From: an uncultured Solobacterium sp.
GTDB lineage: Bacteria > Bacillota_I > Bacilli_A > Erysipelotrichales > Erysipelotrichaceae
Assembly: GCA_900552125.1 (NCBI GenBank)
Contig: URYK01000006.1
Coordinates: forward strand, 26,345 to 90,344
DNA: 64,000 nt
Reading direction: 5' to 3'
The position numbers were made by a program, and so were the translations under genes. The notes under the pieces are model-generated. The model was not told the origin of the DNA, did no database searches, and worked only from the letters and a program-made list of their open reading frames with translations. How positions within the stretch are numbered: the first letter of the stretch is position 1; the number at the start of each line of letters is the position of its first letter. This document shows positions 14,491 to 22,751 of this stretch, in pieces.

Positions 14491-14739
14491 ATGGAAGTTG
14501 CAGCAGATACGAAAGTGATAACCATACATATGAAATGTGATGGATGTGGGGAAGGATATATGTTGAAAGATGGAGAAATGTTATTTGATCATGGAATGAT
14601 GATTTCTCCAGCACGATATAAACACAGATGTAATAAATGTGGAAATGTTGAGTATTATACAAGATGTTATCCGATATATAAATATGTCCAGTTGGAAGAT
14701 TTTAGAGAAATGACTTTTGAAGAAAGATTAGTACCGTAA
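14491..14739 (+). CDS. Small zinc-ribbon protein
   Basis: 82 residues from the ATG at 14491 after AAGGAGAATAAA; the longer upstream frame is not needed. MKCDGCGEGYML and HRCNKCGNVEYY give two CxxC knuckles about 35 residues apart, a treble-clef-like zinc ribbon. C-terminus FREMTFEERLVP. Function unknown. Confidence 0.55.
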   Translation: MEVAADTKVITIHMKCDGCGEGYMLKDGEMLFDHGMMISPARYKHRCNKCGNVEYYTRCYPIYKYVQLEDFREMTFEERLVP

Positions 14740-14772
14740 GAAATGTACGATTGATCGGAAGGAGATATAAGA

Positions 14773-15333
14773 ATGGCAATAGAAACGACTCCAAGTTATT
14801 ATAATCAAAAACTTCTAGATTTAATTGAAGAAGCGAGGAAAGACGGTATTAAATTATCCAATGAGATTTTTGTAGAAACAGAAGAAGAAAAATTCCCAGT
14901 GATGGAAGTATTCTTCGTAAATAATACCACATATGAAGAATTTGGACGATTTAATATCTATAAGAGAACAGTAAAAATATCTCAGGAAGATTATGATGAG
15001 ATAGTTGCTTATGCGAAAAAGAATGACTGTAAAAATATTAAATGCAATTATAATAATGGTGATGAGCTTATAGAAAGAATAATTTATAGCAATGATGAAT
15101 CTGGTTTTGACTTTTCTTTAGCGAACATTGGTGGAAACATAGAGATTAAATACAACAATTATCGTGTTTATAGCGATAAGGATGAGTGTGTAGATTTATT
15201 CCTAACTAAGGAAAATGACGACGATGATTTTCCAAGAGGATATATTAGTTTCTATATTATGAATCGTAGTGATTTTGAAAAAGCAGAAAATGTAAATTTA
15301 AATTTAGAGAAATTCATGAGAGACAACAAGTAA
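14773..15333 (+). CDS. Phage protein of unknown function
   Basis: 186 residues, ATG after GGAAGGAGAT. Acidic and soluble; FVETEEEKFPVMEVFFVNNTTYEEFG begins a beta-rich section and the C-terminus is RGYISFYIMNRSDFEKAENVNL followed by a helix. No recognised motif. Co-directional with neighbours on both sides. Confidence 0.5.
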   Translation: MAIETTPSYYNQKLLDLIEEARKDGIKLSNEIFVETEEEKFPVMEVFFVNNTTYEEFGRFNIYKRTVKISQEDYDEIVAYAKKNDCKNIKCNYNNGDELIERIIYSNDESGFDFSLANIGGNIEIKYNNYRVYSDKDECVDLFLTKENDDDDFPRGYISFYIMNRSDFEKAENVNLNLEKFMRDNK

Positions 15334-15359
15334 ACCGTTGTTTCATAAGGAGGAATATT

Positions 15360-15808
15360 TTGAAGATAGAAACTAATAATTTAGATATATTAATGAAGAA
15401 TGTAGAAGTATTGCTGTTGATAAGCGTACAGGCGATATTAATTCATGCGATTATATTACATGTCACAATTGCGTATTTAATGACGACATGAATTGTGACA
15501 AATTAAGAAGAGAATGGGCTGAATCGGAGTACGCCGAAAAGCTGGTGATAAGCAAGAGAGATAAAACATTTTTAGATTATCTTGACAAGAAATTGAAATA
15601 TATTGTGAAAGATTCAAATGGTGGGTTGTTTGCATATAAAGCACAACCAAGAAAAGCTGAAGCGTATTGTAATTGGTTTGGTGATGGTTGTTTAAATTTG
15701 TATGTGCGTTTCAATGTTGACTTTCCGATGGTCAAATGGGAAGATGACGAACCGTGGCTTATTGAGAATTTGAAGAAGTTAGAGGTGGTAGAAGAATATG
15801 AAAAATAA
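15360..15808 (+). pseudogene. Cys-rich phage protein with an apparent frameshift
   Basis: A strong AAGGAGG precedes TTG at 15360, whose frame reads KIETNNLDIL. Around 15387-15398 the coding signal moves to another frame: NEECRSIAVDKRTG, SCDYITCHNCVFND, MNCDKLRREWAESEY, then YLDKKLKYIVKDSNGGLF and the rest to TAA at 15808. The Cys pattern (C-x-CxxC-x-C) resembles small phage Cys-rich proteins and only makes sense with the frame joined. One extra base or two missing bases near the join would explain it. It is either a broken gene, a sequencing error or a frameshift site. Confidence 0.55.
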
Positions 15809-16010
15809 TGAGAATAATCCAATAGATTATACAATTGTAAGTAAACCTGCTTTCATAAATTTTATATGTCCTCATTGCTTTAATGATGTAGAAGTTCCAT
15901 TTTCTGATGTGGATTTTAAGACGGATTATTGGAGCGATGGAGCGCATTGTAATTGTCCTTTATGTGATAAGGAAGTTGAGTTATTCGACTGTTCAGATTG
16001 GCTCAACTAA
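15798..16010 (+). CDS. Small zinc-ribbon protein, possibly truncated at its end
   Basis: 70 residues, ATG 8 bases before the previous gene's stop. FICPHCFNDVEVPF and CNCPLCDKEVEL supply two CxxC pairs. It ends DCSDWLN at 16010, exactly where sequence of an intein begins in another frame (from 15997), so its last residues may be the product of a deletion joining this gene to the intein. Confidence 0.5.
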   Translation: MKNNENNPIDYTIVSKPAFINFICPHCFNDVEVPFSDVDFKTDYWSDGAHCNCPLCDKEVELFDCSDWLN

Positions 16011-17370
16011 CAAAGAGCTTGCTTTGGGACAGATGGCTTTGGCTCAATCTCTTGGAATGCCAGCAAGAATTTATCATAACCATTACACAAAGAAAAATCC
16101 TGAATTGATCAGATATAGGGTTGAATTCTATCCAAATGATGAACTGGTTAATCACATTGTTTGCAAAAAGAAATGTGACAACTATATTGAATCAAGTGTT
16201 TCTGGATATACAATCGAATCAGAAATCATTAAAATTATCCCTGTACATAAAAAAATGTATAGTTACGATGTTACGACATCTAGCGCACATTTTGAAGTAA
16301 GTGGAATTTATAGTCATAATTGTCGCTCCTTCCTTACAGTAGATAGGTTCTCTGATAAAGTTGGCAATATTTCTAATGCAAAAAACTTTGACAAAACAAA
16401 GCATAAATATTATGGACGTTTCAATCAGGGGGTTGTAACAATTTCCTTACCCGACATTGCTTTATCTTCGGACGGTGATATTAATAAATTTTGGGAGATT
16501 TTTGACGAACGAACTGAGTTATGCCATAAAGCATTAAAATTTAGACACAACCGCTTGCTTGGAACTTCTTCGGATGTAGCTCCAATTCTTTGGCAATATG
16601 GTGCATTGGCACGTTTGAAAAAACATGAAAAAATTAGTCGACTTCTTTATGATGGATATTCTACCATTTCACTTGGATATGCAGGATTATATGAGTGTGT
16701 AAAATTTATGACAGGTCATTCTCATTCTGATGAAGGTGTAGGAGAAGAATTTGGTTTAAAAGTTATGCAAGCCCTAAATGACAAGTGTAATCAATGGAAA
16801 GAAGAAGAAAACATTGATTATAGCCTTTATGGGACACCATTAGAATCGACAACTTATAAATTTGCCAAAAGTTTAAAGAATAGATTCGGAAAAGATGTGT
16901 TTGTAAAAATTGATGGCAAGGATAGAAATTATATAACAAATTCTTATCACATTCCAGTCTTTGAACCAATTACTGCTTTTGAGAAACTTAGAATCGAATC
17001 AAAATTCCAGAAGTTAAGTCCTGGCGGAGCAATTTCATATATAGAAATTCCAAGTATGACGCATAATATTCCGGCAATTTTAGAAGTAATTAAATTTATT
17101 TATAATAACATTATGTATGCAGAGATTAATACAAAAAATTGTTATTGTGAAAAATGCGGATTCGATGGAGATATTCCATTGGTTGAGGATGAAGACGGTA
17201 TTCTTAAATGGAAGTGTCCGAATTGTGGCAATACAGATAACACAACAATGGATATTGCATTTAGAGTTTGTGGATACATCGGTACTGCAAAAAATGGTGG
17301 AAATCAAGGAAGATATGGGGATATTCATGATAGAGTATATCATTTAGATGATACGGAATATGAGGAATAA
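15997..17370 (+). CDS. nrdD: Anaerobic ribonucleotide reductase NrdD, C-terminal half, preceded by the C-terminal half of an intein
   Basis: The frame is open from 15907, but recognisable sequence starts at 15997. First comes the end of an intein: NKELALGQMALAQSLG resembles the tail of a LAGLIDADG endonuclease domain, then MYSYDVTTSSAHFEVSGIY and the splice end SHN before Cys. That Cys starts CRSFLTV, the conserved active-site CRS motif of class III reductases, so the intein sits directly before a catalytic cysteine. The rest is NrdD: GVVTISLPDIAL, SLGYAGLYEC, LSPGGAISY, the zinc site CEKCG...CPNCG and the glycyl-radical motif RVCGYIG. About 250-300 N-terminal NrdD residues and the intein N-half are missing. 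There is no convincing start codon (an ATG at 16033 has a poor site). Either deletion or a split, trans-splicing gene; nrdG follows at once. Confidence 0.8.
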   Translation: MGSTNKELALGQMALAQSLGMPARIYHNHYTKKNPELIRYRVEFYPNDELVNHIVCKKKCDNYIESSVSGYTIESEIIKIIPVHKKMYSYDVTTSSAHFEVSGIYSHNCRSFLTVDRFSDKVGNISNAKNFDKTKHKYYGRFNQGVVTISLPDIALSSDGDINKFWEIFDERTELCHKALKFRHNRLLGTSSDVAPILWQYGALARLKKHEKISRLLYDGYSTISLGYAGLYECVKFMTGHSHSDEGVGEEFGLKVMQALNDKCNQWKEEENIDYSLYGTPLESTTYKFAKSLKNRFGKDVFVKIDGKDRNYITNSYHIPVFEPITAFEKLRIESKFQKLSPGGAISYIEIPSMTHNIPAILEVIKFIYNNIMYAEINTKNCYCEKCGFDGDIPLVEDEDGILKWKCPNCGNTDNTTMDIAFRVCGYIGTAKNGGNQGRYGDIHDRVYHLDDTEYEE

Positions 17371-17372
17371 AA

Positions 17373-17870
17373 ATGAATTATGCACAAATCAGATCAATGG
17401 ACATTTCGAATGGAGAAGGAGTTGGAGTCTCCATTTTTGTACAAGGATGTCCAATCCATTGCAAAGGATGCTTTAATTCAGAGGCATGGGATTTTAATGG
17501 TGGTAAAGAATGGACTGAAGAAAAGAAAAATATGTTATTAGAATTATTAAATAAACCATACATTTCACGATTTAGTGTGTTAGGTGGAGAACCTTTAGCC
17601 AAACAAAATATGCAAGACATTTGTAAACTCTGTAAAGAAATCAAAGATAAGTTTCCAGAGAAAAAGATTTGGTTATATTCTGGATATCAATATGAATCAT
17701 TAAGTAGGGAACAATTTAAAGTTTTATTTTTCGTAGATGTTCTTGTCGATGGACGTTATGATGAAACTTTAAAAAATCCAAGTCTAAAATTTCGTGGCTC
17801 GTCAAATCAAAGAGTCATCAATATCCCAGAAACATTAAAACAGAATAAAGTAATTCTATATTGCGATTAA
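17373..17870 (+). CDS. nrdG: Anaerobic ribonucleotide reductase activating protein NrdG
   Basis: 165 residues; ATG two bases after the nrdD stop, with GAGGAATAA overlapping that stop, so translation is coupled. Radical-SAM cluster motif CPIHCKGCF (CxxxCxxC, residues about 26-33), the NrdG-type start MDISNGEGVGVSIFVQGC, then VLGGEPLAKQN, WLYSGYQYESL and a VDVLVDGRYDETLKN ending. It cleaves S-adenosylmethionine to place the glycyl radical on NrdD. Length is normal and the gene is intact, although its partner is encoded only as a half here. Confidence 0.9.
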   Translation: MNYAQIRSMDISNGEGVGVSIFVQGCPIHCKGCFNSEAWDFNGGKEWTEEKKNMLLELLNKPYISRFSVLGGEPLAKQNMQDICKLCKEIKDKFPEKKIWLYSGYQYESLSREQFKVLFFVDVLVDGRYDETLKNPSLKFRGSSNQRVINIPETLKQNKVILYCD

Positions 17871-17894
17871 GATCCATCTAAAATCGTAAAAAAT

Positions 17895-17922
17895 AGGAGT
17901 GTTATATTTCTATAGCACTCCT
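17895..17922. terminator. Perfect hairpin after nrdG
   Basis: AGGAGTGTTATA and TATAGCACTCCT pair over 12 bp (one G-U) around a TTTC loop. The T-run lies on the minus-strand side (AAAAAAT upstream on plus), so it resembles a minus-strand terminator or an mRNA-stabilising hairpin rather than a plus-strand terminator. Confidence 0.5.
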
Positions 17923-17949
17923 AAAAATAAAAGAAAAGAGAATAATAAA

Positions 17950-18228
17950 TTGACAAATGAACAAGGAATAAAGAAGAAAGACATCCTATATTATGCTCAA
18001 ATCCTTCCCAATGTTGGCATATATAATGTTTGTGAAATGATAGTCTGTACTTTATACGAAGATTATTTTGCTTGCATGGATAAGCGTGAAAAGAAAAGAT
18101 ATTTATTTAATTATTCCGATATCGACAAAATTCTTTTTGCGAATAGATTGGAAGCATTAACTCTCGTAACGGATGCAGAAAAAGATAAACCAAAAGTTAG
18201 CAACGAAAGATTCTATGAAGAAGATTAG
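17950..18228 (+). CDS. Small conserved phage protein, unknown function
   Basis: About 92 residues from TTG at 17950; upstream in-frame sequence overlaps the hairpin and is unlikely to be translated. DILYYAQILPNVGIYNVCEMIVCTLYEDYFACMDKREKKRYLF and YSDIDKILFANRLEAL match a type of short protein I associate with Clostridia phages. No catalytic residues are apparent. Start uncertain because the ribosome site is weak (AAAAGAGAA). Confidence 0.55.
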   Translation: MTNEQGIKKKDILYYAQILPNVGIYNVCEMIVCTLYEDYFACMDKREKKRYLFNYSDIDKILFANRLEALTLVTDAEKDKPKVSNERFYEED

Positions 18229-18245
18229 AAAGAAGTGATAAATAA

Positions 18246-18977
18246 TTGGAATACCTTACAACAAAATATAAGGGGAAATACCGTCTGAAATGTGAAGTTG
18301 ATAAAGTGACAAATGATTTTCCAAAAACATTGAAAGATACGTATGAGGATGCAGATGTTTATATTGATTGCAGCTTCGGGAATAAAATATTTTATTATGG
18401 CAAAGGAATTTTGCAATCGTATATTCCATCTCTTCAACGAGGTAGAAATATTATTCGTAAGTTATATGCAGAGAATATTAATCCGGAAAACGTATCTATT
18501 TTAAAGTCCGGAAAAGGTACTACATATAAAATAATCGATCACAAACAATTCAATTCTGATATCAAAAACTCAAAATTTATTTTTGATATTCTGGAAACAA
18601 ATTCAGAAGTAATGTTTAAATTCTATGAGAAAAACTCAGATAAAATCATTCCATTATTAAAACCAAAGACATCCGGTGCTGATATTTCTCCATTCAGTCC
18701 TAAAAATCTTCCTAAGATAGAATACCTCATACCAAAGGACGAGTTAAGAGAATATGAAGATATAATCAATCCTTTAAAAGAAGATGGTAAATTGCTTACC
18801 TTATCAAAACTGACTCAAAATTACATCAAATTATTGAGTAAAAAACGTTTGTATAGAGGAGTTGATATGAAATCCTATATGCGTAAAAAGATGCTAAAAG
18901 GAAAAGAATTTATTCATTCTGAAGGACACTGGAATGATTATTTAAAATATTTAAAGAAGGAGATTCCAAATGCTTAA
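18246..18977 (+). CDS. Phage protein of unknown function
   Basis: 243 residues from TTG at 18246 after AGAAAGAAGTGA. Lys/Ile/Asn-rich and soluble, starting MEYLTTKYKGKYRLKCEVDK; residues 90-150 repeat NSKFIFDILETNSEVMFKFY-like helices, and the C-terminus is basic (YMRKKMLKGKEFIHSEGHW). No known domain identified. It overlaps the next gene by 8 bases, so the two are coupled. Confidence 0.5.
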   Translation: MEYLTTKYKGKYRLKCEVDKVTNDFPKTLKDTYEDADVYIDCSFGNKIFYYGKGILQSYIPSLQRGRNIIRKLYAENINPENVSILKSGKGTTYKIIDHKQFNSDIKNSKFIFDILETNSEVMFKFYEKNSDKIIPLLKPKTSGADISPFSPKNLPKIEYLIPKDELREYEDIINPLKEDGKLLTLSKLTQNYIKLLSKKRLYRGVDMKSYMRKKMLKGKEFIHSEGHWNDYLKYLKKEIPNA

Positions 18978-19350
18978 ACGAGAAAGGTATAAATTATCGA
19001 AAAATCTTACTGCACTAAAACTCCACAAAAATGGATTCAAAAATGGTACGTATAGATGCAATGTCTACAAGGATATGTTTTATTTTTTAATGATAATTGA
19101 TGCAGATAATAACGACTGGTCTTATCAAGTGGTGGACAAAGACAACAATATATATGCTCAATATTATGACAGAGAATATGGTATTAACGAAGTCGTTGAA
19201 AAGATCGATAAGATCATAAATGAAGTAATTAATGAAATGGTAAAAGAAGAAATTTTGGAGGTTAAAAAATATGGAAAATACAAAAACAACAGAAAAAGTA
19301 AACATGACAAGCACAGCAAGAAGAGTGGCAAAATTTCACAAAGTAAGTAA
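18970..19350 (+). CDS. Small phage protein, unknown function
   Basis: 126 residues, ATG overlapping the end of the previous gene, after GAAGGAG. The first 90 residues are mixed (NGTYRCNVYKDMFYFLMII, then helical EVVEKIDKIINEVINEM) and the last 30 are a Lys-rich tail. The tail overlaps the first 80 bases of the dUTPase gene in another frame, so the true functional end may be earlier. Confidence 0.45.
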   Translation: MLKRERYKLSKNLTALKLHKNGFKNGTYRCNVYKDMFYFLMIIDADNNDWSYQVVDKDNNIYAQYYDREYGINEVVEKIDKIINEVINEMVKEEILEVKKYGKYKNNRKSKHDKHSKKSGKISQSK

Positions 19351-19810
19351 AGATCAGTTTTTTAGTGACTGTGCAGACAATCATTGGTATCTCGCTGAAA
19401 GTGCTTATGATAAATTAGAATTGCCAAAAAGAGCTACAACAGGATCAGCCGGTTATGATTTCTTTGCTCCAATGAATATTAGACTCAAACCGGGCAAATC
19501 AGTTACAATCCCTACAGGCATTTGTTGCGAAATGAATCCAGATTATGCATTGTTTATTTTGCCTAGAAGTGGACTTGGTTTTAAATATCAGATGATGCTG
19601 TCAAATACTTTAGCCCTAATAGATTCTGATTATTTTTATTCTGATAATGAAGGGCATATTATGATTAAGCTTGTAAATCGTGGAGATAAAGAAATTAATA
19701 TTCCTGCCGGGAAAGGATTTGCACAAGGGGTGTTTATGCAGTATGGAATTACAGCAGATGATAATTGTGATGGCGTAAGGAATGGTGGATTTGGAAGTAC
19801 TACAGACTAA
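19271..19810 (+). CDS. dut: dUTP diphosphatase (dUTPase)
   Basis: 179 residues, ATG after TTGGAGG. All five dUTPase motifs can be followed: GSAGYDFFAP (motif 1), PRSGLGFK (2), a modified ALIDSDYFYSDNEGHI (3), GKGFAQGVF (4) and the glycine-rich RNGGFGSTTD (5) at the C-terminus. The enzyme hydrolyses dUTP to dUMP and keeps uracil out of DNA. The N-terminal 50 residues are longer than usual. Phages commonly carry dut with reductase genes, in line with nrdD/nrdG just upstream. Confidence 0.9.
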   Translation: MENTKTTEKVNMTSTARRVAKFHKVSKDQFFSDCADNHWYLAESAYDKLELPKRATTGSAGYDFFAPMNIRLKPGKSVTIPTGICCEMNPDYALFILPRSGLGFKYQMMLSNTLALIDSDYFYSDNEGHIMIKLVNRGDKEINIPAGKGFAQGVFMQYGITADDNCDGVRNGGFGSTTD

Positions 19811-19888
19811 ACTATTAAGTAAATAACATAAAAATTTGGGTGATACTAAAATCACCCTATTTGCATTTTGTTTTACGGAGGAATATGT

Positions 19889-20173
19889 TTGAACAATACA
19901 AGATTATATGATAGAATGACCAAGGAAGAACTAATTGAACAATGTTTTAACAAAGACACGGCTATAGAAGAATTAAAACATAATCAATTAGAAATTATAA
20001 ATAAAAGTGATATTATGAGTTTATATAAATGTGAAAGTAATAAAGCTTTAAAGATTTTGAAAGTGATGTTCCAGATGGGATATGGCAATAAAATCGGGAA
20101 AGAATATTATATCACTTATGAAGCGTATCAAAATTTTATGAAGAAAATGGCAGGAAAGGAAGTGTATATATAA
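19889..20173 (+). CDS. Small helix-turn-helix/excisionase-like protein
   Basis: 94 residues from TTG at 19889 after ACGGAGGAATATG. The C-terminal half, IMSLYKCESNKALKILKVMFQMGYGNKIGKEYYITYEAYQNFM, has the layout of a small winged-helix/Xis-like DNA-binding domain: a helix, a turn, then a strand reading the residue after GKEYY. It is the last gene of the element before chromosomal genes start; an excisionase or small regulator role is an inference. Confidence 0.5.
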   Translation: MNNTRLYDRMTKEELIEQCFNKDTAIEELKHNQLEIINKSDIMSLYKCESNKALKILKVMFQMGYGNKIGKEYYITYEAYQNFMKKMAGKEVYI

Positions 20174-20397
20174 CATTTTGTGTCGTTTCGTAATGTTTTA
20201 GATATCACTCATAAATATCACCATAATAATCAAATAACTGTAGAATGCAGTAAAAAACGGGAAAATCCTATGGTTGTACTTATAGTCGTAAACTACAAAT
20301 AAGATTTAGAAAATCAGCCGCAGGAGGCTTTCGTTTGACTGCTTCCTGCGGTTTTATGCTGTAAAAGTGATATTTAAGACGAAAGGTGATATTAAAA
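20174..20397. other. Junction between phage-like element and chromosomal core
   Basis: No gene. Base composition and codon use change here from the AT-rich element to the gpmI region. No attachment-site repeat can be identified because the other end of the element is outside the window. Confidence 0.5.
20317..20356 (+). terminator. Rho-independent terminator upstream of gpmI
   Basis: CCGCAGGA (20318-20325) and TCCTGCGG (20344-20351) with an additional GC pair, followed by TTTTAT. It would isolate gpmI from transcription entering from the element. Confidence 0.8.
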
Positions 20398-21936
20398 ATG
20401 AGTAAGAAACCAACAGTACTTATGATCTTAGACGGTTATGGACTGAATGAAAAGACAGAAGGTAATGCAATTGCTATGGCAAAAACACCTGTTATGGATA
20501 AACTGATGTCAGAATATCCATGTGTAAAAGGAAATGCCAGCGGACTTGCAGTAGGACTTCCGGACGGACAGATGGGTAACTCAGAAGTTGGCCATATGAA
20601 TATGGGTGCCGGACGTATCATTTATCAGGAACTGACAAAGATCACAAAGGCAATTGAAGATGGTGTATTCTTTGAGAATAAAGCACTTCTGGCTGCATGT
20701 GAGAATGCCAAGAAGAATGATTCTGCACTGCACCTGATGGGGCTGGTATCTGACGGTGGTGTTCACAGCCACATCGGACATATTTTCGGCCTTCTGGAAC
20801 TGGCTAAGAGACAGGGACTTGAGAAAGTATACGTACACTGCTTCCTTGACGGTCGTGATACACCACCGGCTTCAGGAAAAGAGTATGTAGAGCAGTTAGA
20901 AGCTAAGATGAAAGAAATCGGCGTAGGAGAGGTTGCAAGTGTTTCCGGACGTTATTATGCAATGGACCGTGATAACCGCTGGGATCGTGTAGAAAAGGCC
21001 TACAAGGCACTTTCAGCAGGCGAAGGCGAGACAGCTGCTTCTGCTACAGAGGGAATCCAGGCTTCTTATGACGCAGATGTAACGGATGAGTTCGTTGTAC
21101 CATTTGTAGTAACAAAGGACGGCGCACCGGTTGCAACGATCAAAGAAAATGATTCGGTAGTATTCTTCAACTTCCGTCCGGACAGAGCAAGAGAGCTTAC
21201 AAGAACCTTCTGTGACGACAACTTTGACGGATTTGAAAGAGGAAACAGAATCAAGACAACATTTGTATGCTTTACAGAATATGACGCTACAATCGAGAAT
21301 AAAAAGGTTGCATTCGTAAAAGAAGAGATCACCAATACATTTGGTGAATTCCTCGCAAAGAATGGCAAAAAACAGGCGCGTATCGCTGAGACAGAGAAGT
21401 ATGCACATGTAACATTCTTCTTTAACGGCGGTGTAGAGGAACCGAATGAAGGGGAAGACAGAATCCTTGTAAAATCTCCTAAGGTTGCTACTTATGATCT
21501 GAAACCGGAGATGAGCGCATATGAAGTATGTGACAAACTGGTTGCAGCAATCAAATCAGACGAATATGATGTGATCGTGATCAACTTTGCGAACCCTGAT
21601 ATGGTAGGCCATACAGGTGTGATCGAAGCTGCTGTAAAGGCGATTGAAGCAGTTGACGAGTGTGTAGGAATGGCTTACGAAGCATTAAAAGAAGCTGACG
21701 GACAGATGTTCATCTGTGCGGATCACGGTAATGCAGAGTACATGATCGATGAAGAGACAAAAGAGCCATTTACAGCACATACAACCAATCCTGTACCATT
21801 CATCCTTGTAAACGCAGATCCTGCATACAAGTTGAAAGAAGACGGATGCCTGGCAGATATTGCTCCTACACTGATCGAACTGATGGGTATGGAACAGCCG
21901 GCTGAGATGACTGGAACATCACTTCTTGTGAAATAA
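20398..21936 (+). CDS. gpmI: 2,3-bisphosphoglycerate-independent phosphoglycerate mutase
   Basis: 512 residues from the ATG at 20398 after GAAAGGTGA. Metal-binding alkaline-phosphatase-type motifs are present: VLMILDGYG at the start, [11 protein letters not shown] with the phosphorylated serine, [13 protein letters not shown] and [10 protein letters not shown], then ADHGNAEYM near the C-terminus. It interconverts 3- and 2-phosphoglycerate in glycolysis using two Mn ions. Length is normal. Single-gene unit with terminators on both sides. Confidence 0.95.
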   Translation: MSKKPTVLMILDGYGLNEKTEGNAIAMAKTPVMDKLMSEYPCVKGNASGLAVGLPDGQMGNSEVGHMNMGAGRIIYQELTKITKAIEDGVFFENKALLAACENAKKNDSALHLMGLVSDGGVHSHIGHIFGLLELAKRQGLEKVYVHCFLDGRDTPPASGKEYVEQLEAKMKEIGVGEVASVSGRYYAMDRDNRWDRVEKAYKALSAGEGETAASATEGIQASYDADVTDEFVVPFVVTKDGAPVATIKENDSVVFFNFRPDRARELTRTFCDDNFDGFERGNRIKTTFVCFTEYDATIENKKVAFVKEEITNTFGEFLAKNGKKQARIAETEKYAHVTFFFNGGVEEPNEGEDRILVKSPKVATYDLKPEMSAYEVCDKLVAAIKSDEYDVIVINFANPDMVGHTGVIEAAVKAIEAVDECVGMAYEALKEADGQMFICADHGNAEYMIDEETKEPFTAHTTNPVPFILVNADPAYKLKEDGCLADIAPTLIELMGMEQPAEMTGTSLLVK

Positions 21937-21972
21937 TACAAACATATTCAACGTATGTTATATGCTATAATG

Positions 21973-22016
21973 AACAGATTGTGGAAAATGCAAAAGCGTA
22001 TTTTCTACAATCTGTT
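21973..22016 (+). terminator. Long hairpin between gpmI and the two-component system
   Basis: A 17-bp stem with one G-U (AACAGATTGT...ACAATCTGTT core) and a short loop; only a weak T-rich tail (CTGTATTTATC). Probably terminates gpmI transcription. Confidence 0.65.
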
Positions 22017-22064
22017 CTGTATTTATCAGTATAATTATAAAAGGAACATCATGAGGAGAACGAC

Positions 22065-22751
22065 ATGAAGATTGTTATTGTAGAAGATGATCCGGGTATC
22101 CGAAAGGAATTAAAACAGCTCCTGGAAAATGCTTTTTATGAAGCAGAGATAATCGAAGAATTTAAAGATACGGCAGAGCAGATATGCAGCATGATACCGG
22201 CACCGGATCTGGTACTCCTGGATTGGAATCTTCCGGGGGAAAGCGGCTTTGACATCTGTACGAAGCTGAAAGAACATTCAGATATTCCAATCATATTTCT
22301 GACCAGCCGGACAGATTCCATGGATGAACTGACCGGAATCTTGAAAGGGGCAGATGATTATATCACAAAACCGTTCAATCCCCCGATTCTGCTGGCAAGA
22401 ATAGGCGTAGTACTAAAAAGAACTACTGGTAAAAATGCAGAGAAATCAAGGGGTAATGCCTTGAACATGGAATATAAAGGTGTAATCCTAAATGTTGTGG
22501 GAGGCTGCATAGAGCATGAAGGAAAAAAGACAGATCTTACGAAAAATGAGTTGAAGATCCTGCACCTTCTATATCAGAAAAAGGGTGAGATTGTTCCGAG
22601 ACTGGATATGATCGAATACCTGTGGGACAATGAAGTCTTCATAGATGACAATACATTAAGTGTGAATGTTACAAGACTCAGAGGAAAACTGGCTGACATC
22701 GGAGTGACGGATTTCATTGAGACAAAACGGGGAATGGGGTACCGCATATGA
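22065..22751 (+). CDS. Response regulator, OmpR family (BceR-like)
   Basis: 228 residues, ATG after GAGGAGAACG. Receiver domain with acidic pocket EDD (7-9), phosphoacceptor Asp53 in LVLLDWNLPG, Thr in FLTSR and Lys in YITKPFNP; a C-terminal winged helix (LTKNELKILHLLYQKKGEIVPR and NVTRLRGKLADIG). It overlaps the histidine kinase start by 4 bases. Together with the ABC genes downstream it makes a Bce-type peptide-antibiotic detox module, in which the regulator activates the exporter genes. Confidence 0.85.
   Translation: MKIVIVEDDPGIRKELKQLLENAFYEAEIIEEFKDTAEQICSMIPAPDLVLLDWNLPGESGFDICTKLKEHSDIPIIFLTSRTDSMDELTGILKGADDYITKPFNPPILLARIGVVLKRTTGKNAEKSRGNALNMEYKGVILNVVGGCIEHEGKKTDLTKNELKILHLLYQKKGEIVPRLDMIEYLWDNEVFIDDNTLSVNVTRLRGKLADIGVTDFIETKRGMGYRI

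Noticed and set aside
15907-15996. In-frame N-terminal extension of the NrdD/intein frame
   Set aside because: This part overlaps the zinc-ribbon gene in another frame, encodes no intein-like residues and has no ribosome site.
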